NCBI GenBank assembly: GCA_019636535.1
Contig: JAHBXK010000011.1
Span: forward strand, 25,544-89,543
Reading direction: 5' to 3'
Length of the DNA: 64,000 nucleotides
DNA from: Phycisphaeraceae bacterium
Lineage (GTDB): Bacteria > Planctomycetota > Phycisphaerae > Phycisphaerales > UBA1924
Each line of letters begins with the position of its first letter. Position 1 is the stretch's first letter. A program made the position numbers and the translations under genes. Positions 17,955 to 27,186 of the stretch are shown one piece after another. Under the pieces are notes generated by a model, which saw nothing but the letters and a program-made list of their open reading frames with translations, made no database searches and had not been told where the DNA came from.

Positions 17955-18518
17955 TTAGTCGTCTTCGCGTTCAGGCGAAGCGCCTTGCTCGATCGCCTTG
18001 TTCACCGAGGCAGCACCGCCGGACACAATCGGTGCGTGCACCCCGTGCACATGCACGAGCTTTCCACCCTCGTGTGCTGCGTTGGCCAACACGATCGCGG
18101 GCACAAGGCTCATCGCAAAGAGCACGCAGCCCCCGATCAGGCGAACACGACGGCTCGTCCGATCGGCCATCACCACATAGGCTGCCGTCACAGCCGCCAG
18201 CACAAGCATCAATACGATCGATAGATTCCTCGCCAACTCCGCCAGACCCTCATGCCGCTCGAGCGTCGGCTTCGCTCCGGGCACTGCTTTCGCAAACTTC
18301 TCAGCTGCCTCGCCAGTGCTCACGGACAGGAACGCAAAGCCCGTGCCCAGCACACTCAGAATCAGCGCTGAGATGAGCATGCCCTTCGACTGCCCCTTCC
18401 AGACCGCCGCCAGCACGATGAACAGCGGCACGACGAGCATGATCGCGATCGGAAAGTGAACCACCAACGGGTGAAGTCCTTCATACGCAGGCAGCGGTGG
18501 AAAGAGGGAAGAATTCAT
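17955..18518 (-). CDS. DUF2231 membrane protein
   Basis: A 187-residue inner membrane protein of the DUF2231 family. The N-terminal YEGLHPLVVHFPIAIMLV (about 12-29) is the family signature, and the late AAHEGGKLVHVHGVHAP supplies the conserved His-rich motif. Four transmembrane segments are visible (about 20-40, 47-65, 96-115 and 126-146). The conserved histidines suggest heme or metal binding, as proposed for relatives, but the function is unknown. It sits between ubiA (67 bases upstream) and a small membrane gene (30 bases downstream), all on the minus strand. Confidence 0.85.
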   Translation of the reverse strand: MNSSLFPPLPAYEGLHPLVVHFPIAIMLVVPLFIVLAAVWKGQSKGMLISALILSVLGTGFAFLSVSTGEAAEKFAKAVPGAKPTLERHEGLAELARNLSIVLMLVLAAVTAAYVVMADRTSRRVRLIGGCVLFAMSLVPAIVLANAAHEGGKLVHVHGVHAPIVSGGAASVNKAIEQGASPEREDD

Positions 18519-18585
18519 GATAAAATGGTAGGCAATACAGTCTCGCCACCTGCCGCCGGGTGCATTGGTCAGAGGCGCTCGCCCC

Positions 18586-19638
18586 TCACACCCACACCAG
18601 ATCGATCACCCCCGCCAGACCCAGCACGCACGACACCACGCCGTTCACCGTGAAGAACGCCATGTGCAGCCCCGCTCTGCCGCGTGCCGCCAGTATCACG
18701 TGCTCGGTGATCAACAGCACCCCGACGATGCCGATCGCCGCGTCGAACAGCGAGCCCAGCCGCCAATCGCCCGCGCCGGCGAGAATGAGGCAGACGAACG
18801 CACCGGCGTGCAGCCCCCGGCTCACCCACATCGCCCGCTCCGGCCCCAGTTTCGCCGGGAGCGATTGCAATCCGCGCGCGCGATCAAACTCCTCGTCCTG
18901 CAGCGCGTAGATCACGTCGAACCCCGCCACCCACAACATCACCATCGCCGACAGCAGCACGATCACCGCCCCGGCCCCGTGTCCCTCGTAATCCACCCGC
19001 CCGAGCAACGACCACTCGAGAAGCGACTCGGGCCGGATGGCGATCGCCGCGGCAAGGGGGCTGGCCGCCAGCGCCCCACCAAGGAACAAGTGGCACAACC
19101 ACGTGAACCGCTTCGTGTACGAGTAGAGCCCGATCCAAACCAACACGGGCACGCTGAGGATCAGCGGCCACCAGTTCGAGAACGCGACGCCGAACATCGC
19201 GCACACCGCAACAAACGAGAGTGCGCACATCGCCGCGATCAGCCGCGCTGAACCGACCGCCAGCGCCCCCGACGCCACCGCCCGCCGCTCCGTCCTCGGG
19301 TTCTGGGCGTCGAAGCCCCGGTCAGCGATCCGGTTCACGAGCATGGCCCACGTGCGCGCCAGCACCATGCAGACCACGACCAGCGCCAACTGAACCCCGA
19401 ACCGTGCCCACCCGCCGATCGCGCCTCCGGCCCCGCCGCCGCCCTCAACCACGACCGGCCGCGCGATGAACGCCGCGAGGACCGCGAACGGCAGGGCAAA
19501 GACGCTGTGCGCGATCTTGATGTCGGCCAGCGCCAAGGACAGCGACCGCCGCCAGCCGTGCCCCCTCCCCTCGGCCGCGCCGGTCTCCCGCGCTCCCCCC
19601 CCCGCTCCACCAGTTGAACTCGCCTCGGTTGTGCTCAT
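18586..19638 (-). CDS. UbiA-family polyprenyltransferase (4-hydroxybenzoate- or MqnP-type)
   Basis: A 350-residue integral membrane prenyltransferase that would attach a polyprenyl chain to an aromatic acid in quinone synthesis. The two Asp-rich Mg-diphosphate motifs are present: NRIADRGFDAQNPRTERR (about 103-120) and DVIYALQDEEFDRARGLQS (about 235-253). Eight or nine hydrophobic segments fit the family. The N-terminal 30 residues are Gly-rich and probably disordered. A flavin prenyltransferase (ubiX-like) lies 15 kb away. In organisms that use the futalosine route the matching enzyme is MqnP, which cannot be told apart from UbiA by eye, so no symbol is given. It heads a three-gene minus-strand group. 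Confidence 0.9.
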   Translation of the reverse strand: MSTTEASSTGGAGGGARETGAAEGRGHGWRRSLSLALADIKIAHSVFALPFAVLAAFIARPVVVEGGGGAGGAIGGWARFGVQLALVVVCMVLARTWAMLVNRIADRGFDAQNPRTERRAVASGALAVGSARLIAAMCALSFVAVCAMFGVAFSNWWPLILSVPVLVWIGLYSYTKRFTWLCHLFLGGALAASPLAAAIAIRPESLLEWSLLGRVDYEGHGAGAVIVLLSAMVMLWVAGFDVIYALQDEEFDRARGLQSLPAKLGPERAMWVSRGLHAGAFVCLILAGAGDWRLGSLFDAAIGIVGVLLITEHVILAARGRAGLHMAFFTVNGVVSCVLGLAGVIDLVWV

Positions 19639-19870
19639 TGACCCATCAGGCTATCCGCGCCGGAGACGCCCATCGCCCGACCGTCGATTGATGATCGACA
19701 CATGACCGGCCTCCTCGGCCTGATTTCGAGCCCTATCTGTCCGGCCCCGACAGGTTCTGTTTGGTTCCGACCCCGCGACAAACTCCACGCTCCTCTATCC
19801 GACCAACCCCCCTCCCCCCTGCCCCCCACCACCAACCCCGCACGGATGTGCCCGATCGCGAAGAACCTGT

Positions 19871-19883
19871 GCAGAACTTCTGC
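19871..19883. promoter_or_regulatory. 13-base palindrome, possible operator
   Basis: GCAGAACTTCTGC is a perfect palindrome around a central C. It lies just upstream of a weak promoter-like TTGCAT/TACTCT pair facing the membrane protein gene at 20078. Its symmetry fits a dimeric repressor site, but the regulator is unknown and short palindromes occur by chance. Confidence 0.25.
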
Positions 19884-19971
19884 AAACGTCTTGCATCACG
19901 CCCCGCGATTCTGTACTCTCGAACAACTCGGATCGACCCTGCCATGACGCGGATCGCCCGGACTTTCAGCA

Positions 19972-19990
19972 CATCACCATCGTGGTGATG
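19972..19990. repeat. Perfect 8-bp inverted repeat
   Basis: CATCACCA and TGGTGATG flank a TCG loop. The hairpin would lie in the 5' leader of the membrane protein gene about 90 bases before its start. Its function is unknown. Confidence 0.5.
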
Positions 19991-20077
19991 CGCGCAACGC
20001 CGAGGCGAACATCGGCGACAGGCGGCCGCGTCGATCGAAACCCGTTCGTCCGCGCCCTCTCTCGGGACAATTCAAAC

Positions 20078-20746
20078 ATGAACGCGTTGATCCGGGGCAT
20101 CGTCGGCGCAGGGATCGGCGGGATCGTCGGCGCAGCGGTCTGGGCCGCCATCTCCTACTTCACCAACTTCGAGATCGGCTGGATCGCCGTCGGCGTCGGG
20201 TTCCTCTGCGGCCTGGGCATGGCCGTGGGCTCACAGGGCGCCACCGGTCACCTCGGCGGCATCGTCGCGGCGGTCATCGCGCTCGCGTCGATCGCTGCCG
20301 GCAAGTACGCGTCGGTTCACTTCGCCGCCGAGGACATCCTTCAACAGGTGCGCAGCAAGCAGTTCGACTTCTCGCTCGACGACGCCCGCATCTACATGTG
20401 CGATCAGTTGTGCGAAGAGGCGGAGTCACAGGGCCGCACGCTCCGCTGGCCTGCGGGCTACAGCGTCGAGAACGCCGAGGAGCAGTCGCACTACCCGCCC
20501 GAGATCTGGAAGGACATGGAATCGCGCTGGAGCCGCATGAGCGCGGACGATCGCGAGAACTACCGTGCCGCCACGCAAGCCAGCCTCAGCGCCATGTTCG
20601 ATGAGAGTATCGAGGCCTTCGGCAGTCAGGCGAAGATGGAGGGGTTCTTCGCCTCTTTCGATCTGTTCGATCTGCTCTGGGCGGCGCTGGCGATCGGCGC
20701 GGCCTTCAAGGTTGGCTCTTCCGACGGCACGCCGGATGGTGATTGA
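20078..20746 (+). CDS. Membrane protein of unknown function
   Basis: A 222-residue protein. The first 80 residues contain three hydrophobic, glycine-rich segments (GIVGAGIGGIVGAAVWAAIS, then WIAVGVGFLCGLGMAVGS and HLGGIVAAVIALASIAAG). A soluble, charged middle region (about 85-195) carries CDQLCEEAESQGRTLRWP, and a last hydrophobic segment follows near the C-terminus. The ATG at 20078 is preferred because it begins just before the first membrane segment; 32 residues of upstream in-frame sequence are not protein-like. No characterised family is recognised, although this domain plan is familiar from planctomycetal hypothetical proteins. It converges on the glycosyltransferase gene with 6 bases between stops. 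Confidence 0.75.
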   Translation: MNALIRGIVGAGIGGIVGAAVWAAISYFTNFEIGWIAVGVGFLCGLGMAVGSQGATGHLGGIVAAVIALASIAAGKYASVHFAAEDILQQVRSKQFDFSLDDARIYMCDQLCEEAESQGRTLRWPAGYSVENAEEQSHYPPEIWKDMESRWSRMSADDRENYRAATQASLSAMFDESIEAFGSQAKMEGFFASFDLFDLLWAALAIGAAFKVGSSDGTPDGD

Positions 20747-20752
20747 GCGCGG

Positions 20753-22099
20753 CTACTTCACCACCCCCCGCTCCATCACGTCCACGTACCGGCCCATCAG
20801 CGACTTCTTGCTCAACTCCCCGGCGATCAGCCCCGCCGCGCGTTGACCCATCGCCCGCAAGTCGGACCCCGGCGTCGACAGCATCTGGCGGATCGCACGC
20901 TCCGCACCGTTCACGTCGCCGTGCGAGACGTGCCATCCCACGCGGTGATTCTCGATCAGGTCGCTCACGTGGCTCGGTTTCGGGCCGAGCAGCAACACCG
21001 GCCGGCTCATCGACATCGCCCCGTACACCTTGCACGGGTGCACGATCCCCACAACATCATCGCCCACCGACACCACGTGCACGTCCGCCGCGCTCAGTGA
21101 ATACCGGATCTTCTCCAGCGGCTGATACGGCAGACTCACGATGTTCACGCGCTTCCCGTCCGCACGCTGCCGCGCCAGCCGGTCCTCCACTTCCTTCTTC
21201 CCGCCACCACCACCGATGAACATGAACACGACGCGATCATCATCGCGAAACCGCTCCGCCGCGTCCAGCACCGTCGCGATCGGGTTCGCCGGCGAGTGAT
21301 TGCCCGAATACATGATCACGAACCGACCGCTGCCCGGGAGCGCACCGCTCGCACCCGCCGCGGGCAGGTACGCCCCGCCCAGCGCGTGCTCGCGCCGAAA
21401 GTCGTTCTCCTCGTGCGGCAGGTCCACCACCCCGTCCTCGTGCGGCCACGGCGGCATGACGTGCGCCTTGGCCGTCACGTCCACCTTCTTGTTCACACGC
21501 TCGAGCATGAAGCGGTCCAGCACCACCACGTCGCCGGCACGCCTCAGGATCATCCGATTGAAGAAGTCGAACACCCGCGCCGAAATCGACTTCGGCCCGA
21601 TCTTCCCCATCGCGATCATCTGATCCGGGTTCAGATCCATCAGCCAGTACTTCACCGGCACGCCCTTGATCCGACTTAAGATCGCTCCCGCTGCGCCGCA
21701 GAACGGCGGCGACGTGCTCACCATGATCCCGCGCACGTTCTTCACAAACAACGCATGCAGAATCGCCTGCTTGATGAACAGCCACTGCGCGATCAGCCGC
21801 ACCGCGATCGAACTCTTCCCGAAACTCGAGAAGGGCAACCGCCTGACCTCGACTCCGTTCAGCACCTCGCGCTTCGGATACTTTTTGCTCGGGTCGTCGT
21901 ACCCGTTCGCCGCGGCGAACACGACCACTCGCCACCCTCGCCTCGCGAGTTCGCCCGCGGCGTCGGCTACATGCTGCCCCACGCTCGCCGGGTCGGGCAC
22001 GTACACCTGCGAGATGATCAGGTAGGTTGGCCGGTCCGAACCGTCACCGCTCGATGCGGGCACGGACGGCGGGGGGTTGGAGGGTGCGGAGTGGTTCAC
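20753..22099 (-). CDS. Glycosyltransferase family 4 (GT-B fold)
   Basis: A 448-residue GT4-type glycosyltransferase, probably acting on cell-surface polysaccharide. The N-terminal domain starts with YLIISQVYVPDPASVGQHVA and GELARRGWRVVVFAA (acceptor domain). The C-terminal nucleotide-sugar domain includes FVIMYSGNHSPANPIATVLD, VVFMFIGGGGGKKEVEDRL and the donor-binding GIVHPCKVYGAMSMSRPVLL (about 365-384). The sequence resembles WbuB-like transferases that lack a cleavable signal. It stands alone on its strand, divergent from surE (97 bases between starts). Sugar and acceptor cannot be predicted. Confidence 0.88.
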   Translation of the reverse strand: MNHSAPSNPPPSVPASSGDGSDRPTYLIISQVYVPDPASVGQHVADAAGELARRGWRVVVFAAANGYDDPSKKYPKREVLNGVEVRRLPFSSFGKSSIAVRLIAQWLFIKQAILHALFVKNVRGIMVSTSPPFCGAAGAILSRIKGVPVKYWLMDLNPDQMIAMGKIGPKSISARVFDFFNRMILRRAGDVVVLDRFMLERVNKKVDVTAKAHVMPPWPHEDGVVDLPHEENDFRREHALGGAYLPAAGASGALPGSGRFVIMYSGNHSPANPIATVLDAAERFRDDDRVVFMFIGGGGGKKEVEDRLARQRADGKRVNIVSLPYQPLEKIRYSLSAADVHVVSVGDDVVGIVHPCKVYGAMSMSRPVLLLGPKPSHVSDLIENHRVGWHVSHGDVNGAERAIRQMLSTPGSDLRAMGQRAAGLIAGELSKKSLMGRYVDVMERGVVK

Positions 22100-22196
22100 G
22101 GGATCTGATCATCGGCGCGCCAAGGCCCCGGCGTCGACGCTCAGGTCCGATCATCTCGGACTTTCCTCCCGATCCCCCCTAATCTCCGCCAAGATC

Positions 22197-23060
22197 ATGA
22201 ACATCCTGCTCACCAACGACGACGGACTGCGAGCGCCGGGCATTCAGGCCATGTACGAAGCCCTTGTCGACGCTCACGGCGAGTGCGGCGGGCATATCCG
22301 CGGCCCGGGCGCGGGTTCGCAAGGCACCGTCTATCCCATCGCCCCCCTCACCGTCCAGAGCGCCACCAGCCACGGCGTCACCTTCCACACGCCACTCATG
22401 ACCCGCGAAGAGCGCCTCGGCTGGGCACGAGACGAAGCCATGTCCGGCGTCGCCGTCGACGGCCGACCCGCCGATTGCGTCAAACTCGCCATCGCCAACA
22501 TCTGGCCCGAACGCTTCGGCGCGGGCTCGCCGCCCGACCTGGTCGTCAGCGGCATGAACTCGGGCGCCAACGTCGGCATCAACGTCATCTACTCCGGCAC
22601 CGTCGCCGCGGCGATCGAAGCCGCCTTCCTGGGCATTCCATCCATCGCCGTCAGCCTGCACATCGGGCGCAGCAAGCCCGACTTCCGCGCCGCCGCACGC
22701 GAAGCCCGCCGCGCCATCGACCTGGTCCTCCGCGACGGCCTGCCCGAGAAGCACGCCTGCCTCTCCATCAACGTCCCCGTCACCGAACTCGACGGCGACC
22801 GCCGCCCCCCGCCCCAGGGTTACCCCATCCGCGTGGCACGCATGAACACGCACGGCCTGATCGACAAGTACGAACGACGCGTCTCGCCCGCCGGCGAGGT
22901 CTACTACTGGGCCGCCGGTCACGGCCTCGACTTCCGCCACACCGAAGAGGCCACCGACGTCGAACTGCTCATGAAGCGCAGCATCACCATCACGCCCCTG
23001 CGCTACGACCTGACCAAGAAGAGCGTGCTCGAACGCTGGCGCAAGCGGATCGAGGATTGA
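22197..23060 (+). CDS. surE: 5'/3'-nucleotidase SurE
   Basis: SurE dephosphorylates nucleoside 5'- and 3'-monophosphates with a divalent metal. The 287-residue protein opens with MNILLTNDDGLRAPGI, whose Asp8-Asp9 bind metal. It continues with VQSATSHGVTFHTPL (conserved Ser) and VVSGMNSGANVGINVIYSGT (metal-binding Asn and the GT motif), then AAFLGIPSIAVSL. A stretch near 32-50 (GHIRGPGAGSQG) is longer than in the E. coli enzyme. The ATG at 22197 starts exactly at the conserved strand, and the upstream in-frame leader is discarded. It lies 69 bases before the carrier gene and may be cotranscribed with it. Confidence 0.93.
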   Translation: MNILLTNDDGLRAPGIQAMYEALVDAHGECGGHIRGPGAGSQGTVYPIAPLTVQSATSHGVTFHTPLMTREERLGWARDEAMSGVAVDGRPADCVKLAIANIWPERFGAGSPPDLVVSGMNSGANVGINVIYSGTVAAAIEAAFLGIPSIAVSLHIGRSKPDFRAAAREARRAIDLVLRDGLPEKHACLSINVPVTELDGDRRPPPQGYPIRVARMNTHGLIDKYERRVSPAGEVYYWAAGHGLDFRHTEEATDVELLMKRSITITPLRYDLTKKSVLERWRKRIED

Positions 23061-23129
23061 GCCGGCACCGGGCGAGCGGGCAATCACCGCCAGACCCGGG
23101 CGGGCCGGTCCGGAACCCGGAGCGTCCAT

Positions 23130-24920
23130 ATGAACTTGACAATCGCCGCGATCAGCGTGATCCTCGTCCTCACGCTCGCCGCGTTCATCTGGGGCAAGTG
23201 GAAGCCGGAGATCGTGGCGCTCGGCTCGCTCGTGCTGTGCGCCATCCTGGGCATCGTCCCGGCCGAGTCGGCATTCGTCGGCTTCGGTCACCCGGCGGTG
23301 ATCACCGTCGCCGCGGTGCTCGTGATCAGCCGGGCCCTCACCGCTTCGGGTCTGGTCGACCGGCTCACGCGCCCGCTCGAACGAACCAGCCACCGCCCGG
23401 TGCTCCTGCTCACCGGGCTGATGTTAACCGTCGCGGTGCTCTCGGCATTCATCAACAACGTCGGTGCGTTGGCCGTGCTCATGCCCGTCACGTTGCGACT
23501 GGCTCGCAATAGCGGCAAGCCCGTTTCGATGTTCCTGATGCCGCTGGCCTTCGGCTCGCTCCTGGGAGGCATGACGACACTCATCGGAACGCCGCCGAAC
23601 CTCATCGTCTCGGGCTTCCGCGCAGTCGCCGCCCGCGAGAACGGCCTGACACCCGTTCCCTTTGCCTTCTTCGACTTTCTGCCCGTCGGCGGGCTGGTCG
23701 CCGTAGCGGGCATCGTCTTCATGCTCACCATCGGCTGGCGCCTCGTGCCGGTTCGCTCGTCGCGCATCAGCAGCGACGACCTGATCAAGGTGGGCAAGTA
23801 CCTCACGGAAGCGACCGTCGTTGAGTCGAGCGCGGCCGCGGGCAAGTCGCTCCGAGACATCTCGCCCAAGGGCCTTCAGGTGCTCTCAATCATCCGCGGC
23901 GAGCGACGGATCACCGCGCCCTCTCCCCACCGAACCATCCTCTCCCATGACGTGCTGGTGATGATGGGCGAGAGCGCTGCGATCGAGAAGTTTGTCAAAG
24001 AACAGAAACTCGAGCTCCTCAAACCCGAGGACGAACTCTCCGCCGAACTGCTCGAGAGCGAGGAGATCGCCCTGGCCGAGGGCGTCGTCATGCCCGACGC
24101 ACGCATCGTCGGCGCCAGCGCCAAGTCCCTTCGACTCCGCGAGCGCCACGGCATCAACCTGCTCGGCATCGCACGCGAGGGTGAGCGGCTCGATGCACGG
24201 CTCGCCGACGCACGATTCCGGCCGGGCGACGTCCTGCTCGTGCAGGGCGCTCGAGAGAGCCTCTCATCGGACCTGGCCGACTTCGGTTGTCTTCCTCTGG
24301 CCGAGCGCGACATCGGCCTCGGCAAGGCCGACACCAGCCTCCGCGCTCTGGCCATCTTTGTTGTCGCGATCATCGCCACGGTGATGGGCTGGCTCAGCGC
24401 ACCCGTCGCTTTCACAGGCGCCGCGATGCTGATGGTCGTGACCGGCGTGATCGGCGTGCGACAGGCCTACGCCGCGATCGACTGGCCCGTCCTCGTGCTC
24501 CTCGGCGCGATGATCCCCGTCGGCCTGGCGATCGAATCCGCCGGCCTGGCCGCGCTCATCGCCAAGGGCGCTCTCGCCGCCACGTCCTTCGCGCCGCTCT
24601 GGGCCATGCTCGCCATCGTCCTCGTCGCGACCATGTTCCTGTCCGATCTGGTCAACAACGCCGCGGCCGCGGTGATGATGTGTCCCATCGCGCTCGCCGT
24701 GGCCGCCGGGCTCAACGCCTCGGCCGACCCGTTCCTGCTCGCCGTTGCGATCGGCGCCTCCTGCGCGTTCCTGACGCCCATCGGCCACCAGTCCAACCTG
24801 CTGGTCATGGGCCCCGGCGGCTACCGCTTCGGCGATTACTGGCGTCCGGGCCTCCTGCTCGAAGTCGTGATCGCGGCGGTCGCCGTCGCCGGTCTGATGG
24901 TCTTCTGGCCCGCGAAGTAG
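23130..24920 (+). CDS. SLC13/DASS-type carrier with tandem RCK_C (TrkA_C) domains
   Basis: A 596-residue secondary transporter of the divalent anion:Na+ symporter type, which moves dicarboxylates, sulfate or related anions. The membrane part is split: helices at about 1-210 and 400-595 flank two soluble TrkA-C/RCK_C domains (about 215-385). The duplicated substrate-binding hairpins are readable as GGMTTLIGTPPNLIVSG in the first half and AFLTPIGHQSNLLVMGPGGY in the second. The soluble part (DVLVMMGESAAIEKFVKEQK; ARFRPGDVLLVQGARESL) would be regulatory. GGAG 8 bases before the ATG supports the start. The transported ion cannot be predicted. Confidence 0.9.
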   Translation: MNLTIAAISVILVLTLAAFIWGKWKPEIVALGSLVLCAILGIVPAESAFVGFGHPAVITVAAVLVISRALTASGLVDRLTRPLERTSHRPVLLLTGLMLTVAVLSAFINNVGALAVLMPVTLRLARNSGKPVSMFLMPLAFGSLLGGMTTLIGTPPNLIVSGFRAVAARENGLTPVPFAFFDFLPVGGLVAVAGIVFMLTIGWRLVPVRSSRISSDDLIKVGKYLTEATVVESSAAAGKSLRDISPKGLQVLSIIRGERRITAPSPHRTILSHDVLVMMGESAAIEKFVKEQKLELLKPEDELSAELLESEEIALAEGVVMPDARIVGASAKSLRLRERHGINLLGIAREGERLDARLADARFRPGDVLLVQGARESLSSDLADFGCLPLAERDIGLGKADTSLRALAIFVVAIIATVMGWLSAPVAFTGAAMLMVVTGVIGVRQAYAAIDWPVLVLLGAMIPVGLAIESAGLAALIAKGALAATSFAPLWAMLAIVLVATMFLSDLVNNAAAAVMMCPIALAVAAGLNASADPFLLAVAIGASCAFLTPIGHQSNLLVMGPGGYRFGDYWRPGLLLEVVIAAVAVAGLMVFWPAK

Positions 24921-25076
24921 CCTCCACCGGCCACAGACCGCACGTTCGACCACCGAAACCCGCCGTTCCAGGGTCATCCGCTTCTCGCCCCGCCCTCCAA
25001 CGACCGATAGAACCCCTCTGCCCGGCTCTCGCACTCAGTTCTTCCGACCCTCCGGGCCAGACGGAGTATCCGCGCC

Positions 25077-26972
25077 ATGGGCACGGCCAGCGTCCGAACA
25101 CCCACACCCGTATCTATTCCCGCCGATGCCCTGCGCATTCGGCTTGACCCGGCGGTCGATCAAGACCCCCTTATTCAGGCTGCTTTCCCGCCCAAGCCTG
25201 TGCTCGTGTTGGTGGGCCATGATCGATCCAACCCGACTCACACACCCGTGCCGAGTTCCCAAGTCCGATCCGTGCTGCTGGTCGGAACCGATCGCACTTT
25301 GCGCGGGCTCGAAGCCCAAGTCGCGGGGCGTCCGGGCGTGAGCGTGGCCGGCCACATCGCCTGCGACGCCGTCTCCGGTTCCACCCGTCCGGCAGCCTCC
25401 CACACCGACGGACGATGGTCTCTCGGGTCCATCGATGCGGCCCTCGACACCCTCCGTCCCGATGCGGCCATCGTTGCGCTACCTTCCGGCTCGGCCGCGC
25501 TCGCGGAAGCCGTCGATCGTGCCCTCGAGGCCCGCGCCATCCCCCATCGGCGTGTTCCCGCCATCGATGACATCCTCGACGACCTGCAGCGCAGCGATCG
25601 TGCAGACTCACCAAACGCCCGCGTCACCGGACCGAACCACACGCACGCAACCACACGCTCATCGCGTCCGCGTGCCTGGCGCACCGCGACAACCGCCGCA
25701 CCCGCTCCCGCACACAACCAGCCGCTCTCGACCCACGCCGGCGTGCTCGTCCCGCGCGTCATCGACTATGCCACGCTGATCGGGCGGGTTCCATACGAGC
25801 CGGATCGGGCGGCGGTGGCCCGCATTCTCACCGGCAAACGCGTCCTCATCACCGGCGCCGGCGGTTCCATCGGCTCTGAACTGGCCCGCGTCGCCTGCGC
25901 GTTCGCACCCGCCGAGATCGTCCTGATGGAGCGCGCGGAGAACGCGCTCTTCGAGATCGATCGGCAGGTCCGATCTCGCTGGCCGGGCATCCCCCGCCGC
26001 GCGGTGCTGCACGACGTCGTGGACGCCGACCGCACGACCAAACTGCTCGCCGATATGCGTCCGCACGTGGTCTTCCACGCCGCCGCACACAAGCACGTGC
26101 CGCTGATGGAGGACCATCCGGCCCACGCCGTCGTGAACAACCTCCTCGGCACCAAGGCGATCGCCGATGCCGCTGCGGCCTGCGGCGCAGAGCGCTTCGT
26201 GATGATCTCCTCCGACAAGGCCGTCAACCCGACCAGCGTCATGGGCGCCACCAAGCGCATGGCCGAGTTGTACGTCCGCTGGCTCGGCACACGCCCGGAC
26301 ACAAGTGCGACGCGCATGAGCATGGTCCGCTTCGGAAACGTGCTCGGCTCCGCCGCCTCCGTCCTCACGATCTGGGGAACCCAACTGGCCGAGGGCAGCC
26401 CCCTAACCGTCACCGACCCGCGCATGACGCGCTACTTCATGACCATTCCCGAGGCCGCGACGCTCGTGATCCAGTCCGCTGCGCTCGAAGCGGCTTCAAC
26501 GCCCGCCGCCGACCGCGCTGTCTCCGCGGCGGGCATGTACGTTCTGGACATGGGCGAGCCGATCCGGATCCTCGACCTTGCCGGACGCTTCGCGCGCGCC
26601 CATGGCTTGGGAGTTCGTCTCGACACCCACAGCGCCGTTCGATCGGCAAAAGTCCCCGGGCGTCGTCAGATCGAGCGCGAACTCGAACGCTGGCTCGCCG
26701 ACCACGCTCCCCCCCCGAACGAGCCGACCGTCGATCTCGTCTTCACGGGCATCCGTCCGGGCGAGAAACTCCACGAAGAACTCGCCTACGCCGCCGAACT
26801 GCTCCGCCCAACGGACCACCCGGGTGTGCAGGCGTGGGCCGGAGAGGAGCCGCTCGGAGACGTGCCGGCGATGGTGGCGGAGATGACCGATCTCTGCCTC
26901 AATGGGTCCCCGACTCGGGTCGTTGAGGCCATCCGGAAGCACGTTCCGGAGATGAAGCCCGCTCCGATGTGA
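25077..26972 (+). CDS. CapD/WbpM-like nucleoside-diphosphate-sugar dehydratase/epimerase lacking membrane helices
   Basis: A 631-residue polysaccharide biosynthesis enzyme. The catalytic domain (about 255-600) is an extended short-chain dehydrogenase: ITGAGGSIGSELARV (NAD-binding), FHAAAHKHVPLMEDHP, MISSDKAVNPTSVMGATKR, and late FTGIRPGEKLHEEL. Active-site Ser, Met and Lys (SDKA...MGATK) match the SMK subgroup typified by WbpM, the UDP-GlcNAc 4,6-dehydratases. Relatives carry four N-terminal transmembrane helices; here the first 250 residues are instead Ala/Pro/Thr-rich with a Rossmann-like segment (VRSVLLVGTDRTLRGLEAQV) and no membrane helix. The product probably feeds surface glycan synthesis, consistent with the glycosyltransferase genes nearby. 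Confidence 0.88.
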   Translation: MGTASVRTPTPVSIPADALRIRLDPAVDQDPLIQAAFPPKPVLVLVGHDRSNPTHTPVPSSQVRSVLLVGTDRTLRGLEAQVAGRPGVSVAGHIACDAVSGSTRPAASHTDGRWSLGSIDAALDTLRPDAAIVALPSGSAALAEAVDRALEARAIPHRRVPAIDDILDDLQRSDRADSPNARVTGPNHTHATTRSSRPRAWRTATTAAPAPAHNQPLSTHAGVLVPRVIDYATLIGRVPYEPDRAAVARILTGKRVLITGAGGSIGSELARVACAFAPAEIVLMERAENALFEIDRQVRSRWPGIPRRAVLHDVVDADRTTKLLADMRPHVVFHAAAHKHVPLMEDHPAHAVVNNLLGTKAIADAAAACGAERFVMISSDKAVNPTSVMGATKRMAELYVRWLGTRPDTSATRMSMVRFGNVLGSAASVLTIWGTQLAEGSPLTVTDPRMTRYFMTIPEAATLVIQSAALEAASTPAADRAVSAAGMYVLDMGEPIRILDLAGRFARAHGLGVRLDTHSAVRSAKVPGRRQIERELERWLADHAPPPNEPTVDLVFTGIRPGEKLHEELAYAAELLRPTDHPGVQAWAGEEPLGDVPAMVAEMTDLCLNGSPTRVVEAIRKHVPEMKPAPM

Positions 26973-27186
26973 TGTTTGATAGGTTAATGTTCGTGCAATC
27001 AGACCGGACCAATGCGGAAAGAGGTATCATGTCGGTCCCGCATTTGAACACGGGTGAACTCGCTCGGTAGCCGTCCGGGTCTTCGAACCCGATGCGTGCC
27101 GAAGTTGGTCCTGAAGCCACCCATGCAAGCACGCGGCCGTTGATGCAAGGAAGAAGGGGCAAGGGGGGGCGTCGGAGTACGAACGA

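Larger units (their letters stand above)
19639..20077. other. Divergent intergenic region with two small palindromes
   Basis: This spacer of about 440 bases separates the leftward prenyltransferase gene from a rightward membrane protein gene. It holds a 13-base palindrome (19871-19883) and a hairpin (19972-19990). A weak promoter-like pair for the rightward gene is TTGCAT (19891-19896), a 17-base gap, then TACTCT. No RNA gene is recognised. Confidence 0.45.

Noticed and set aside
27085..27110. tRNA-like T-arm (CGGGT CTTCGA ACCCG)
   Set aside because: The loop has six rather than seven bases, and no matching acceptor, D- or anticodon stems could be drawn around it.
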